Source: Klebsiella terrigena
Lineage (GTDB): Bacteria; Pseudomonadota; Gammaproteobacteria; Enterobacterales; Enterobacteriaceae
Assembly (NCBI RefSeq): GCF_006539725.1
Contig: NZ_BJNO01000003.1
Coordinates: forward strand, 329,665 to 393,664
Length of the DNA: 64,000 bases
Direction: 5' to 3'
The notes under the pieces were generated by a model. That model was not told the origin of the DNA. It did not search any database and saw nothing but the letters and a program-made list of their open reading frames with translations. Below are positions 45,355 to 54,516 of the stretch, in pieces. Every line of letters starts with the position of its first letter. The stretch's first letter is position 1. The translations under genes and the position numbers were made by a program.

Positions 45355-46140
45355 ATGAATATTCTTTATCAGCCTGAATTTATCCGCGGTTTTGGCACCT
45401 ATAAGCTACGCGGAGAGCGGTTAATTACCGCCTTGGGGCACGCGCTGAGCATTGGCTATCGGGCGATCGATACCGCGCAGATGTATGAAAATGAAAAGGA
45501 GATCGGGCAGGTATTAAGCCGGCATTCCGTCGCGCGCGACGAGCTTTGCATTACGACAAAGGTCCTGCCGGCGAACTATCGACAGGCGCTGTTTATGGCT
45601 TCGGTTGCGCAAAGCCTGGCGGCGCTTAACGTTGAACAGGTGGATGTGCTGTTGCTGCATAGTCCGCCAAAGCAGGACTTCGGCGCCACGCTGCGTTTGC
45701 TGGAGCAGGCGCAGCGGCAGGGGCTGACGAAATATATTGGCTTGAGTAATTTCTCCGCTGAGCAGATGGCTGCTGCCCGGGATGAGATCGCCACCCCGCT
45801 CGTCGTCAACCAGGTAGAGTTCCATCCGCTGCTCGACCAGGGCAGCCTGCTGCAGGCCGCTGCAGAGACAGCGATCCCGCTCTCCTCTTACTGTTCGATA
45901 GCCCGGGGTGAAGCGCTTAACTATCCGCTTATTCAGCGACTGGCGGACGCTTATGCCAGGACGCCGGCACAAATTATCCTGCGCTGGATTTTACAGTCGG
46001 GCATCCAGTCAAACACCATGTCATCCAACCCTGTAAGAATAGCCGAGAACTTTGCGATCCTTGATTTCACCTTGTCCCATATCGATATGCAGCAGATAGC
46101 GGAATTAAAAATCGCTAACTATCGCGTTGTGGCGGTGTAG
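45355..46140 (+). CDS. Aldo-keto reductase, DkgB-like
   Basis: 261 residues with the tetrad pattern YRAIDTAQMYENE (Asp, Tyr), ITTKV (Lys) and VLLLHSPP (His), and a short C-terminal NADPH site (SNPVRIAENF). It resembles 2,5-diketo-D-gluconate reductase B. Third gene of the operon after GAGGAAA. It probably handles an aldehyde or dicarbonyl intermediate. A hairpin terminator follows about 95 bases downstream. Confidence 0.88.
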   Translation: MNILYQPEFIRGFGTYKLRGERLITALGHALSIGYRAIDTAQMYENEKEIGQVLSRHSVARDELCITTKVLPANYRQALFMASVAQSLAALNVEQVDVLLLHSPPKQDFGATLRLLEQAQRQGLTKYIGLSNFSAEQMAAARDEIATPLVVNQVEFHPLLDQGSLLQAAAETAIPLSSYCSIARGEALNYPLIQRLADAYARTPAQIILRWILQSGIQSNTMSSNPVRIAENFAILDFTLSHIDMQQIAELKIANYRVVAV

Positions 46141-46233
46141 CTATGTTAACTCGCGGCCCGCGTCCGGTGGGGAAGGGGAGTCCTTCTTCTCCGCTTAGCT
46201 TATTGCGACAGGGTGAGCGCGCCGCAGGCTAAA

Positions 46234-46260
46234 GCAGACATCTGACGGTGTCTGCCTTTC
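46234..46260 (+). terminator. Terminator after the SDR operon
   Basis: GCAGACA/TGTCTGC stem with an eight-base loop, followed by CTTTCCCTC. Confidence 0.65.
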
Positions 46261-46273
46261 CCTCATACCACCT

Positions 46274-46888
46274 CTAGCCCTCGCCGTTTTCCAGCGCCAG
46301 CTGACGCTGCACCGCAAGCAGGGTTCGCCGACGGATCCAGCCGCTTGCCGGGCGGATAACTCCCCAGTAGCAGGCGAAGCGCCGTTTTACCCGTGGGGTA
46401 GGGCAGTGCACGAAGGTCTCGGTGACCAGCCGGTGCTCGCCGTCGACCGTGACGACCCGAAAACACAGAATAAGCTTCGCGGCATCAGCCTCGTTAAAGC
46501 GGGCGAATGCTTCGGCGTCGGGGAGGCGATGAACCGCCATCGTGGGCCGCCAGAACTGGCCGGTAAGTCCGAGAACCAGCTCCCGGCTGGTTTGATGCAG
46601 CGGGGTGAATGTGGCAAAGCCAAAATCATTGACGTCAACGGTGTGGGGGAAGGGATGCTGCGTAAAACGCTGATAGCATCTGCCGGGTAATTTACGCAAT
46701 TTTAGCAGCGCGTTAATAATCGGGTCCGCCGTCATGTCCAGGTTCTGTACCGCCTGAATGATCGTGCCGGGATCAGCCGCAATAGGCGCGGATTGATGAT
46801 GCTCATAAAAGCTAAAATTGGCTAACCAGCGCGGAGGATCCGGCCAGCGCAGGTATGTCCGAGAAGTGACGTAGCCTAAAAAAATCAT
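46274..46888 (-). CDS. Uncharacterised protein
   Basis: 204 residues, no signal peptide or membrane segment. I do not recognise the family. It has an aromatic N-terminus (YLRWPDPPRWLANFSFYEHH), a central run that may form beta strands (DVNDFGFATFTPLH, ELVLGLTGQFW), and a basic C-terminus (RVKRRFACYWGVIRPASGWIRRR). The strand-rich middle and final helix would suit a START/SRPBCC-like fold, but that is a guess. A GGAGG ribosome site precedes the ATG. It has no TAAC-N6-GTTA site, so it is not part of the cluster to its left. Confidence 0.7.
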   Translation of the reverse strand: MIFLGYVTSRTYLRWPDPPRWLANFSFYEHHQSAPIAADPGTIIQAVQNLDMTADPIINALLKLRKLPGRCYQRFTQHPFPHTVDVNDFGFATFTPLHQTSRELVLGLTGQFWRPTMAVHRLPDAEAFARFNEADAAKLILCFRVVTVDGEHRLVTETFVHCPTPRVKRRFACYWGVIRPASGWIRRRTLLAVQRQLALENGEG

Positions 46889-48131
46889 GATAACCTCCGT
46901 TTAGTGCATGAGTGGCAACGACAGCCAGCAGACTACATCGTCAGCGACATGGTTTAGCATAATACGCCGGCGCGTGCGACTGCCAGCAATGGGGAGGAGC
47001 TTAAGGACAGGCGTTGTGACGGGCTGGAATCAGCTCCGCTCGTGCCCGTACAGGGCTGAATCATCTTAGGGAACGGGAACGAGGTGGTCACTCATGAGTC
47101 GCTTGATAGAGGAGAGCAACGGAGTAGATACAAAAAGCAGATACAAAAAAGCCCTGACCGTTGCAGCCAGGGCTTTTAAGGAACTACTGATTTAAGATTT
47201 AACATTCATGGACTTAATATGGGTACTACTTATGGTACTGCTTTAAATGTACACGTTTATCACAGATAATATTGGGTGCTGATACTAACTAAAACCTCCC
47301 TCTATTTTCTCGTTACTTTACCCCACCATTTTCATCACCTTCAAAAATGGCACTTTAAACAAGTACATCCCCTCGCGACATATACTCTTTGATGCGTGGC
47401 TTGACTTCCATTGCGATCGCTTAACTGAACTAACGTACCCAACTCAATCGCAAGCAATAACTTTAAAAACATAGCCTTACATCGTCGCGCTACTTCCCCA
47501 GATTTGCGATTAACTACTCTAACTACGTGGCCTTAAAACATTACCGATGTAAAAAAACGCTTCTTAGCATCCGTAATCCCATACAACAAAATACGTGGCC
47601 TTTATCGCAAATTACTTTTGTTACCTTACTAACACTTTCAACTTATAACAGCGAACTACCACTTCACCGCTGTTGAATCCTAATTTACCCATTTTGAAAG
47701 TGGTGTCAATACTGTTTTTAAAAACATGCTTTTATTTACAGCAAATATAGCGCAGGGGGCTAGGTTGTGTCTGATAAGTCTCTTATTTTTTGCTTAGATG
47801 AGCATGATGCTGAGGTATTTCCTGGAGGCTTCATGAACCACATAAGGCCTAACCGGCGGTGAAGCGCAACAATCACAAAACAGGTTAGCAGGTGGGCTTG
47901 AGCGGGAGGTTGGCGCTTTATCCGCCACGCCGGGAATGGGAGCAACGCGGCTGCCACACACGCGTGCCAGTTTGCGGGTTGGCCTGAGCGTCGGGCAACT
48001 GCGTCTGCTTGTGCAGGTAGTGCGGGATAGGGGGGAAAGTGCGGCCGCAGCGCGGGCTGAAAAGGCATTGCACAAGGTGCAGCCAGACGCGCAGAAAACC
48101 GCTGCGACATTACCGCCGCACTAAGGGATAT
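46889..48131. other. 1.2-kb gene-poor junction between two catabolic clusters
   Basis: The left part has a tandem AGATACAAAAA(A)GC repeat (47126-47152) and a terminator-like hairpin. The middle (about 47180-47756) is AT-rich with no open frame of 60 codons. The right part (47760-48125) is GC-rich with overlapping open frames of no recognisable homology. No integrase or IS ends were seen. Confidence 0.6.
47147..47177. terminator. Isolated terminator-like hairpin
   Basis: AAAAGCCCTG/CAGGGCTTTT, ten perfect pairs with an 11-base loop. No gene reads into it from either side at close range, so it may be the end of a lost gene or small RNA. Confidence 0.65.
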
Positions 48132-49409
48132 TTAAAAATCATATTCCAGGGCAAGACGGTTCTGCCAGAAATTTTTGTCCGACGTTGAGGTGGTTTGCAC
48201 ACCGGCAAAATCCGTGATGCTCAACCCTTTGAGTACGCCATCAAAACTGTAGGTACCGTACACCAGATATTCAGACTGATTGCTGCTGGATGCGCCGGCG
48301 CTGGCGGTCAAATCCATAAAGGAATAGCGGCTGCCCAAAGAGATATTGTCGGTAGCGGTCCAGTTCAGATCGGTTGAGTAAGCATTGCCGCTGCCGAGAT
48401 CCTGAGTGCTGGTGAAGAACGGTTGCGCAAAATATGGGCCGGAGGAGGTGTTGTGTGCGTAAGGCGTCACCAGCGCGCCGTTACCGTAGGCATCACCGTT
48501 GGCCGCGATGTGGTCGTAGTTCAGGGACCATTTCAATACCGGGGTGAAATTCATCACGAACTGTGCACCGTAGCTGGTGCTGTTAACTTCGCCAGCCAGC
48601 GCTTTGCCTTCGCTCAGGCCACGAATAAACTGAACACCGATTTTTGGCTGGGACGGTGAATCAGACCAGGACAGGAAGCTGTCGGCGTACACTATTCTGC
48701 TGTAGTTATCGTAATTCTCGTACCAAAGCTGACCGTTAAGCTTTTTATTATCCAGCTTAACGGCACGCCCGCCGCCAACACCCCACATGCCGTTGGTGGT
48801 ACCGTCGGCATCAGTATAAGCAGTGGTATTGAGGAACTGGTCGTCGCCCCACGGTTTGTAGCGGGTGATTTTGGTGGCGTGCAGGAAGTTGTCGCTGTCG
48901 CCGTAATGAGTGTCAACACCGCGGAATAGAATCGGTGTGATACGCCAGTCATAGTCGCCGATAAAGGGAATATTGATGCGCTGGTCACCGGCTGTAATGC
49001 GGAAGTCCTGATAGTGGTAGCTCAGATAAGCTTCGCCCACGCCGGTCTGGTTAGGGCCGAGTTCGGCGATCAGATGGTCGTCGTTATGCGAAATACCGCG
49101 CTGGAGAATACCGCTGACGCCAAGGCTCAGGCCGTAGTATTCCGCTGTTGCATACTTCACGCTGCCGCCGTAACTGACGGTGTCCTGAGAGTAGCCTGGT
49201 GAAAAATAGGCATTGTGGGTGGAGTAATACAGGGTACGCAGGCTGCCGGTGACCGAGCCGCAGGTGAACATTTCGGTCAGGGAATCAGCCACGCCTGCCG
49301 TGCAGCCGGATGCGGCAGGCGTGGCCGCCAGCGTATGGCCCATAAACAACGCCTGAGAAACGACGATTGCGCCCAACTTTAGCGGAAAGTTGAATTTATT
49401 ACTTTTCAT
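48132..49409 (-). CDS. OprD-family outer-membrane porin
   Basis: 425 residues with a signal peptide ending near HTLAA (about residue 29). The mature part follows the OprD pattern: GSVTGSLRTLYYSTHNAYF, short alternating beta strands, RGVDTHYGDSD, and the terminal LALEYDF with aromatic end as required for barrel assembly. OprD-type channels are usual in pseudomonads and rarer in enterobacteria; they admit specific small organic solutes. It is the distal gene of the minus-strand arm, probably providing outer-membrane entry for the substrate of the ABC importer. Confidence 0.88.
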   Translation of the reverse strand: MKSNKFNFPLKLGAIVVSQALFMGHTLAATPAASGCTAGVADSLTEMFTCGSVTGSLRTLYYSTHNAYFSPGYSQDTVSYGGSVKYATAEYYGLSLGVSGILQRGISHNDDHLIAELGPNQTGVGEAYLSYHYQDFRITAGDQRINIPFIGDYDWRITPILFRGVDTHYGDSDNFLHATKITRYKPWGDDQFLNTTAYTDADGTTNGMWGVGGGRAVKLDNKKLNGQLWYENYDNYSRIVYADSFLSWSDSPSQPKIGVQFIRGLSEGKALAGEVNSTSYGAQFVMNFTPVLKWSLNYDHIAANGDAYGNGALVTPYAHNTSSGPYFAQPFFTSTQDLGSGNAYSTDLNWTATDNISLGSRYSFMDLTASAGASSSNQSEYLVYGTYSFDGVLKGLSITDFAGVQTTSTSDKNFWQNRLALEYDF

Positions 49410-49437
49410 TAATATCTTCCTGGTAAAAAAATATAAT

Positions 49438-49459
49438 GTCTTCAGCCGGCAGAGAAGAC
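49438..49459 (-). terminator. Hairpin upstream of the porin gene
   Basis: On the minus strand GTCTTC-N10-GAAGAC is followed by ATTATATTTTTTT. It lies between the FAD oxidase stop and the porin start and could end or attenuate transcription from upstream. Confidence 0.5.
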
Positions 49460-49541
49460 GGCCAATAATTTTTTTATCGGGTAGTGCACAAACGGTTACT
49501 ATCCCGATTTTTTATAAAGGGGAAGGAGGTAATAGTTATTT

Positions 49542-50945
49542 TTATCTGTCAGGCAATAAAAGAGGATCGTTATCTAAAATCAATGTGTTGCGGGCTTCCC
49601 AGCCTCTGAGCTTGCCAGGGTTAAGTAACCCATTGGGATCAAGGCATTTTTTAACAGAAACAACCTCGGGTTTAATGTCTCCTTGTTTACCGTCTTCAAT
49701 TTGATAAACATGGGGGTTGTTTATTTTTACGTCATTGTCACGGAAGGTGGATATTATTTCGTTCAGCCGTTCTTCGCTGGAGTAACGTACTAATTGCAAT
49801 CCGCTGGCGGTTATATTTCCATCGGTGTCACGGAGGAATTCGATATGCGAAATAACCTCGTCGGCGAATAAAGCCGCCATATCGATAATCTGCTGATGAT
49901 AATTCGTGTAATTAAACGCCGTCTGCAAATAAGTGAGAGAGCTATCAATTTTAAGGGCGTGCAGCGTTGTGTGGTTCCAGCAATATTCCATCAGTGATGC
50001 ATTGGCTTCACGCGCCTCGTCGGCGGTCTGACGCACAGCGCTGTGCCCGCGGTATTTTTCCAACAGACCGGCACAGAATCCCTCACTTTCCTGCGCAATA
50101 ACGCTGATGACGGCATGCTGATTTGCCTGATAGTGCCCGTTCAGATGACTGAAATAACTCGGGATCGGCGCGGCGAGCAGCGCCAACTGGCGTTTTACCA
50201 GCCCCGGAGAGCGGGCAAAGGCGTTGGCATAATCCAGCGCGTCGGTGAAATCATCAAACACGTCCAGCCGCTCTATCCACCGGTGAAGCGGTGCCAGTGC
50301 CAGCTCAACCTCAAGAATGATTCCATTGCTTCCGTAGGCATGGTGCAGCAGTAGCGCCTGCGGGGCAGGAATCTGCAGAATGCGCGGCTCGGCCTCCATC
50401 GTCATCACTTTTACGCTAAGCACATTACCTGGCGCGCCCAGCGGGCCGTAGTTGATTGAGCCAATGCCGCCAAAGCCGCCGCCGTAAAGGCCGCCGAGGC
50501 TGGCAAGCCGATAAGTTGACGGCATGCAGCGTAGCTCCCAGCCCGCAGGGCGCGTGACTGCCTCGATCTCGGCCAGCCGGATACCCGCCTGAGCACGAAC
50601 CACGCCGTCACCCAGTTCGCATATCTGATTGAGTCCGGTCATATCGACCAGGATCCCGCCCTCCAGGGGCACCATCTGACCATAGTTGCCGGTCGCGCCG
50701 CCCCGCAAAATCAGCGGCAGCTGGTGTTGAACGCAGGCTTTAACCAGTAAAATCAGCTCTTCTTCGTTACGTGGCCTGACCACGGCATCGGCCTGTTTGT
50801 CTTCGAGCCGTTGTTTCAGCACCGGGCTGAACCAGTGAAAATCGCGTGAAAGGCGTTTGACCTTTGCCGCCTGCAAAGTCCAGTCTAGATCGGGCAGCGC
50901 CTGCTGTATCAGGGCAAGCGCGTGTTTACGTTGTTCACTGTCCAT
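49542..50945 (-). CDS. FAD-linked oxidase (PCMH/GlcD type)
   Basis: 467 residues. The PCMH FAD domain is visible: AVVRPRNEEELILLVKACVQH, LILRGGATGNYGQ, GILVDMTGLNQI and LGGLYGGGFGGIGSINYGPLG. The C-terminal end RLNEI...LDPNGLLNPGKLRG is typical of D-lactate/glycolate-dehydrogenase relatives. It oxidises a hydroxy acid or an N-heterocycle intermediate; the acceptor is unknown. It lies 27 bases after the ABC permease gene and is probably in the same operon. Confidence 0.87.
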   Translation of the reverse strand: MDSEQRKHALALIQQALPDLDWTLQAAKVKRLSRDFHWFSPVLKQRLEDKQADAVVRPRNEEELILLVKACVQHQLPLILRGGATGNYGQMVPLEGGILVDMTGLNQICELGDGVVRAQAGIRLAEIEAVTRPAGWELRCMPSTYRLASLGGLYGGGFGGIGSINYGPLGAPGNVLSVKVMTMEAEPRILQIPAPQALLLHHAYGSNGIILEVELALAPLHRWIERLDVFDDFTDALDYANAFARSPGLVKRQLALLAAPIPSYFSHLNGHYQANQHAVISVIAQESEGFCAGLLEKYRGHSAVRQTADEAREANASLMEYCWNHTTLHALKIDSSLTYLQTAFNYTNYHQQIIDMAALFADEVISHIEFLRDTDGNITASGLQLVRYSSEERLNEIISTFRDNDVKINNPHVYQIEDGKQGDIKPEVVSVKKCLDPNGLLNPGKLRGWEARNTLILDNDPLLLPDR

Positions 50946-50972
50946 CTTCTTCCTGCCTAATCGTGAGTGAGG

Positions 50973-51788
50973 TTAATGAGATTGCACGGCTTCGCTTTCA
51001 TGCCAGGCGCTGAGAACGCGCCTCGAAATCCATGACATCACGCCAAACAGCGCGATGCCGGTGAGGGAAATTAACAGCAGGGCTGCAAACATCAGCGGGA
51101 TGTCCAGCTGGTATCCTGCCTGCAAAATCTGATAGGCCAGGCCGGTGTTATTGCCGCCAGCGCCTGCAACAAATTCGGCAACGACGGCACCGATCAGCGA
51201 CAGGCCGCTGGAAATCCGCAGCGCACCAAAAAAATAAGGCAGGGCGGAAGGAATGCGTAAACGGATCAGTATCTGCAAACGGCTGGCGTGGTTGAGCTGG
51301 AAATAGCTCAGCAGGCCCGGCGATACGCTGCGCAGCCCCTGCGTGGTATTGGAAATAATCGGAAATACCGCCATCAGCGTCGAACACACCACCAGCGACA
51401 GCGTGGTGTCTTTGACCCAAATAATAATCAGCGGTGCGATGGCCACAATCGGTGTCACCTGCAGGAACACGATGTAGGGAAACAGTGCGGTTTCAACAAA
51501 CCGATTTTGCACCAGCACAAATGCCACCGCTGCGCCGATGATGATCGAGAGTAAAAATGAGATCAGGGTGATTTTCAGCGTAAACAGCAGCGACATCGTC
51601 AGCGAACCCAGATTGGTCCACAGGCTTTGCAGCATCACCCCCGGTGAAGGCACCAGAAACTGAGGGATTTTGAAATAGCTCACCCAGCCCTGCCACAGCA
51701 AAACCATGATGACCGCTACGACTGCCGGGTAAAGCACTTTGCGAAACGTGGGGTTGTTGATCCACGGAGAGGATTTTTGTGTGTGCAT
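50973..51788 (-). CDS. NitT/TauT-type ABC transporter permease
   Basis: 271 residues from the ATG at 51788, with GGAG upstream. Six membrane segments and the EAA-type loop (NHASRLQILIRLRIPSALPYFFGALRISSGLSLIGAVVAEF). It forms the channel for the importer with the ATPase four bases upstream. Confidence 0.92.
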   Translation of the reverse strand: MHTQKSSPWINNPTFRKVLYPAVVAVIMVLLWQGWVSYFKIPQFLVPSPGVMLQSLWTNLGSLTMSLLFTLKITLISFLLSIIIGAAVAFVLVQNRFVETALFPYIVFLQVTPIVAIAPLIIIWVKDTTLSLVVCSTLMAVFPIISNTTQGLRSVSPGLLSYFQLNHASRLQILIRLRIPSALPYFFGALRISSGLSLIGAVVAEFVAGAGGNNTGLAYQILQAGYQLDIPLMFAALLLISLTGIALFGVMSWISRRVLSAWHESEAVQSH

Positions 51789-51792
51789 ATTT

Positions 51793-52620
51793 TTACTCCA
51801 TACCCGATTGGCTGGCTTGCAGCAGGCTGTCCTGCAATTGCTTCGCATACCGTGAAAAAGCCGGACTGACGCGAAAATCTTCGCTGCGCGGGAACGGTTC
51901 GGAGATGGCGATATCTTCCACCACCCGGCCTGGCCGCGCGGCCATCATGATCACCCGCTGCGACAAAAACACGGCCTCGTGGATAGAGTGGGTGACGAAC
52001 ACCACCGTCAGCCCCTGTTCACGCCACAGACGCAGCAGGTCGCTGTCGAGCTTATTACGGGTTATTTCATCGAGTGCGCCAAAGGGTTCATCCATCAGCA
52101 GCAGTTTCGGGCGCGTCACCAGCCCGCGGGCAATCGACACGCGCATCTGCATGCCGCCCGAGAGTTCGCGCGGCAATACGTTGGCAAATTTTCCCAGTCC
52201 CACCAGCTCCAGCGCTTCACTGACGCGGGTGTTGGCTTCGGCACGAGGCACGCCCGCCAGATCCAGCGGTAAACGTACGTTGTTCTGCACGTTGCTCCAC
52301 GGCATCAGCGTGGCCTCCTGAAACACAAAAGAAAGCGGCACCTGCACTTTTTCACGGCTGTCGCGCCGCCACAGCACCAGCTTGCCGTCACTGGGTTCAA
52401 CCAGGCCGGCGACCATCTTTAATAGCGTACTTTTGCCACAGCCCGACGGGCCGAGCAGCGTCACAAATTCCCCCTGATTAATCGTGAGATTGACTGGCAA
52501 AAGCGCACGCGTGCCGTTGCTGTAAATTTTCTCCGCCGACAGCACCTCAATAGCCGGTATCGGCGAGGGGAGAGGTGAGCGAACATCGCTCATCATGGTC
52601 AGTTTAGGGGCTGAATTCAT
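51793..52620 (-). CDS. NitT/TauT-type ABC transporter ATPase
   Basis: 275 residues: Walker A GPSGCGKST, Q-loop FVFQEATLMPW, signature ELSGGMQMRVSIARGL, Walker B LLLMDEPFGALD and H-loop VTHSIHEA. The start overlaps the binding-protein stop by four bases, so the genes are translationally coupled. Confidence 0.94.
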   Translation of the reverse strand: MNSAPKLTMMSDVRSPLPSPIPAIEVLSAEKIYSNGTRALLPVNLTINQGEFVTLLGPSGCGKSTLLKMVAGLVEPSDGKLVLWRRDSREKVQVPLSFVFQEATLMPWSNVQNNVRLPLDLAGVPRAEANTRVSEALELVGLGKFANVLPRELSGGMQMRVSIARGLVTRPKLLLMDEPFGALDEITRNKLDSDLLRLWREQGLTVVFVTHSIHEAVFLSQRVIMMAARPGRVVEDIAISEPFPRSEDFRVSPAFSRYAKQLQDSLLQASQSGME

Positions 52621-53600
52621 GGCATAACCTTCGCGTTTTTGATCATCTCGAGGGTATAGGTCTGCTCAAACGGCACTTTATCCGCGTCAATCAGCTTGTT
52701 TTTCACCAGCATCTCCCAGGTCTTTTTCAGCCGGGGTTCCGTGATGATGCCGATACCGCCGGTTTGCGCATCGCCGCCGGTGACAAGCTCATACTTCTTC
52801 ATCTGCGCGATACCAAAGGCAATCTGGTCGGCACCCATGCGCGGGTTAGCCTTGGCGATCAGCACGTTGCCTGCGGTCGGGTCCTGCAAATATTCTTTCC
52901 AGCCCTGCATAGAGGCTTTTACGAAGGCGGCGACTGCGGCCGGGCGTTTTTTAACCGTATCGGCCATACAGATAATTGAGTTGCCGTAAGGCGGATAGCC
53001 CCAGTCGCTGAGCATGTAGACGTAGAAAGGTTTGCCACCTTTTTCGACCGAGAACGGTTCGGAAGTGACATAACCCTGCTGCACCAGATTATTGTCTGCC
53101 AGGAAGGGCTGCACGCTGAAGGTGTAAGGGCGAATCTTCGCGGCGGACAGCCCCAGCTCGCTCTTCGCCCACGGCCAGAAGGAGGTGTAAGCCTCCGTGG
53201 CCAGCAGGAAAGTTTTATCTTTCAGCTCCTGCGCTTTATCCACCTTGTCATGGCTGATGAAGACGGTAGGTGAATGCTGGAACACGGTCGCCACCGTGAC
53301 CGCGTGAACGCCTGCCTGCCAGGTTTCCAGCGCCTGGCCGTTGTCGCCAAGCGTACAGTCAGCCTGCCCGGCGGCCATCAGCTGCATGACGTTCACCTGC
53401 GGGCCACCCATCTTGATGTTGACATCCAGCCCCGCCGCTTTATACAAACCTTTGGCCTGCGCGTCGTAAAAACCCCCGTGTTCCGCCTGAGCGTACCAGT
53501 TAGTGATGAATGTGAATTTCTCTTCCGCCATGCTGGCGGTGGAAACCCCGGCCAGCAGCAGGGCAAGGAGGGTATAAGAAGGTGTACGCCGTATTTTCAT
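52617..53600 (-). CDS. ABC transporter binding protein (NMT1/THI5-like), first of two
   Basis: 327 residues from the ATG at 53600, with a signal peptide ending ASMAEE. The mature domain TFITNWYAQAEHGGFYDAQAKGLYKAAGLDV is the NMT1/THI5-like type that binds pyrimidine-, purine- or sulfonate-like ligands. It is strongly related to the protein at 58654 (NWYAQAE/SWYAQAE, GGPQVN/GGPQIN, YTFSVQPF/YTFNIQPF, WGYPPYG/HGYPPYG). The longer reading to 53837 has no homology. It delivers the substrate to the permease and ATPase in the same operon. Confidence 0.92.
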   Translation of the reverse strand: MKIRRTPSYTLLALLLAGVSTASMAEEKFTFITNWYAQAEHGGFYDAQAKGLYKAAGLDVNIKMGGPQVNVMQLMAAGQADCTLGDNGQALETWQAGVHAVTVATVFQHSPTVFISHDKVDKAQELKDKTFLLATEAYTSFWPWAKSELGLSAAKIRPYTFSVQPFLADNNLVQQGYVTSEPFSVEKGGKPFYVYMLSDWGYPPYGNSIICMADTVKKRPAAVAAFVKASMQGWKEYLQDPTAGNVLIAKANPRMGADQIAFGIAQMKKYELVTGGDAQTGGIGIITEPRLKKTWEMLVKNKLIDADKVPFEQTYTLEMIKNAKVMP

Positions 53601-53613
53601 CGCAAGGGTTCCT

Positions 53614-54495
53614 TTATTTAGAAACAAAAGAAGACGGAGGAGGAGTAAAAGTGGTTTGCACAAAACCGTTCCAGTGGTGTTTCCCCCAGGTTGGCTCGCT
53701 GCGTACTTTCCATTCCATATGATGGATTTCGGTAATCGCCTGTGCCCAGCTTGCCGCCAGCGAATCGAGGATCGCGTGCCCCTGTTCGGCGGTAGCGCCG
53801 GTCGGGTCGCCAATGACGCCACTCGGGCCAAAATCATAGGAAGCCCACGCCGCCGCCGGGCGACCTGACGACAGCGTGGGGCAAGGGAACTCCGGGGGAT
53901 AATTAGCGACCGCGCGTTCGATGTGGACGCATTCAGGGGCCAGCGCCAGCATCACCGCCGTTTCGCTGTGACCTGCGTGCATCGCCATCTTCTGTTCCTG
54001 CGCGCTCAGAAACTCATTTTCAACGTTGGGCACGCGAAACACGTCGTGAGGGATCATAATCATGTCGCCGTGGCGCAGGCGCATTTCCCGTGATGCCATT
54101 TGCAGCACCTGCGGCTGCCCGCCATGACCGTTGATCATCAGCAATTTACGGAATCCGGCACGGTACAGAGATTCGGCAATTTCTAAAATCGTTTGCAGCA
54201 GCGTGTCACCGGTTAAGGTCAGCGTGCCGGGGAAATTCAGATGCTCATCCGATTTGCCGTAGGTTACCGGCGGGATGGCGTAGGCCGGGATAGCCTTCGG
54301 CAGCCGTGCCAGCGCATAACCCGCCACCCCCGAGGAAATCACGCTATCAACCGAACACGGCAGATGCGGCCCGTGCTGTTCGATTGCGCCGGTTGGCAAT
54401 ACGATCACGGTATTGGCTTTGTCTGGCAGGGCTGCAATCGCCGTCCAGCTCAGGAAGGGGAGAAACCGCTCTGCGGGAATGTAGCCGTTAATCAT
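53614..54495 (-). CDS. Creatininase-family amidohydrolase
   Basis: 293 residues. The metal-site motifs of the family are intact: LPTGAIEQHGPHLPCSVDS (Glu, His, Asp), MINGHGGQPQ (His) and HAGHSETAVML (Glu). The family opens cyclic amides such as creatinine or removes formyl groups from ring-opened purines. With neighbouring deaminases and a Rid protein it probably hydrolyses a ring amide of the imported heterocycle. The exact substrate is unknown. Confidence 0.9.
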   Translation of the reverse strand: MINGYIPAERFLPFLSWTAIAALPDKANTVIVLPTGAIEQHGPHLPCSVDSVISSGVAGYALARLPKAIPAYAIPPVTYGKSDEHLNFPGTLTLTGDTLLQTILEIAESLYRAGFRKLLMINGHGGQPQVLQMASREMRLRHGDMIMIPHDVFRVPNVENEFLSAQEQKMAMHAGHSETAVMLALAPECVHIERAVANYPPEFPCPTLSSGRPAAAWASYDFGPSGVIGDPTGATAEQGHAILDSLAASWAQAITEIHHMEWKVRSEPTWGKHHWNGFVQTTFTPPPSSFVSK

Positions 54496-54516
54496 GCTGT
54501 GCCTCGTGGTCGGACA

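Noticed and set aside
47126..47152. Tandem AGATACAAAAAGC repeat, considered as CRISPR or att core
   Set aside because: Only two copies with no spacer, too short for CRISPR, and no match to the tRNA-Asn 3' end.
47936..48124. Open frame of 62 codons upstream of the porin gene
   Set aside because: No recognisable homology, no good ribosome site, and it overlaps other open frames on both strands in a GC-rich stretch; open frames of this size occur by chance there.
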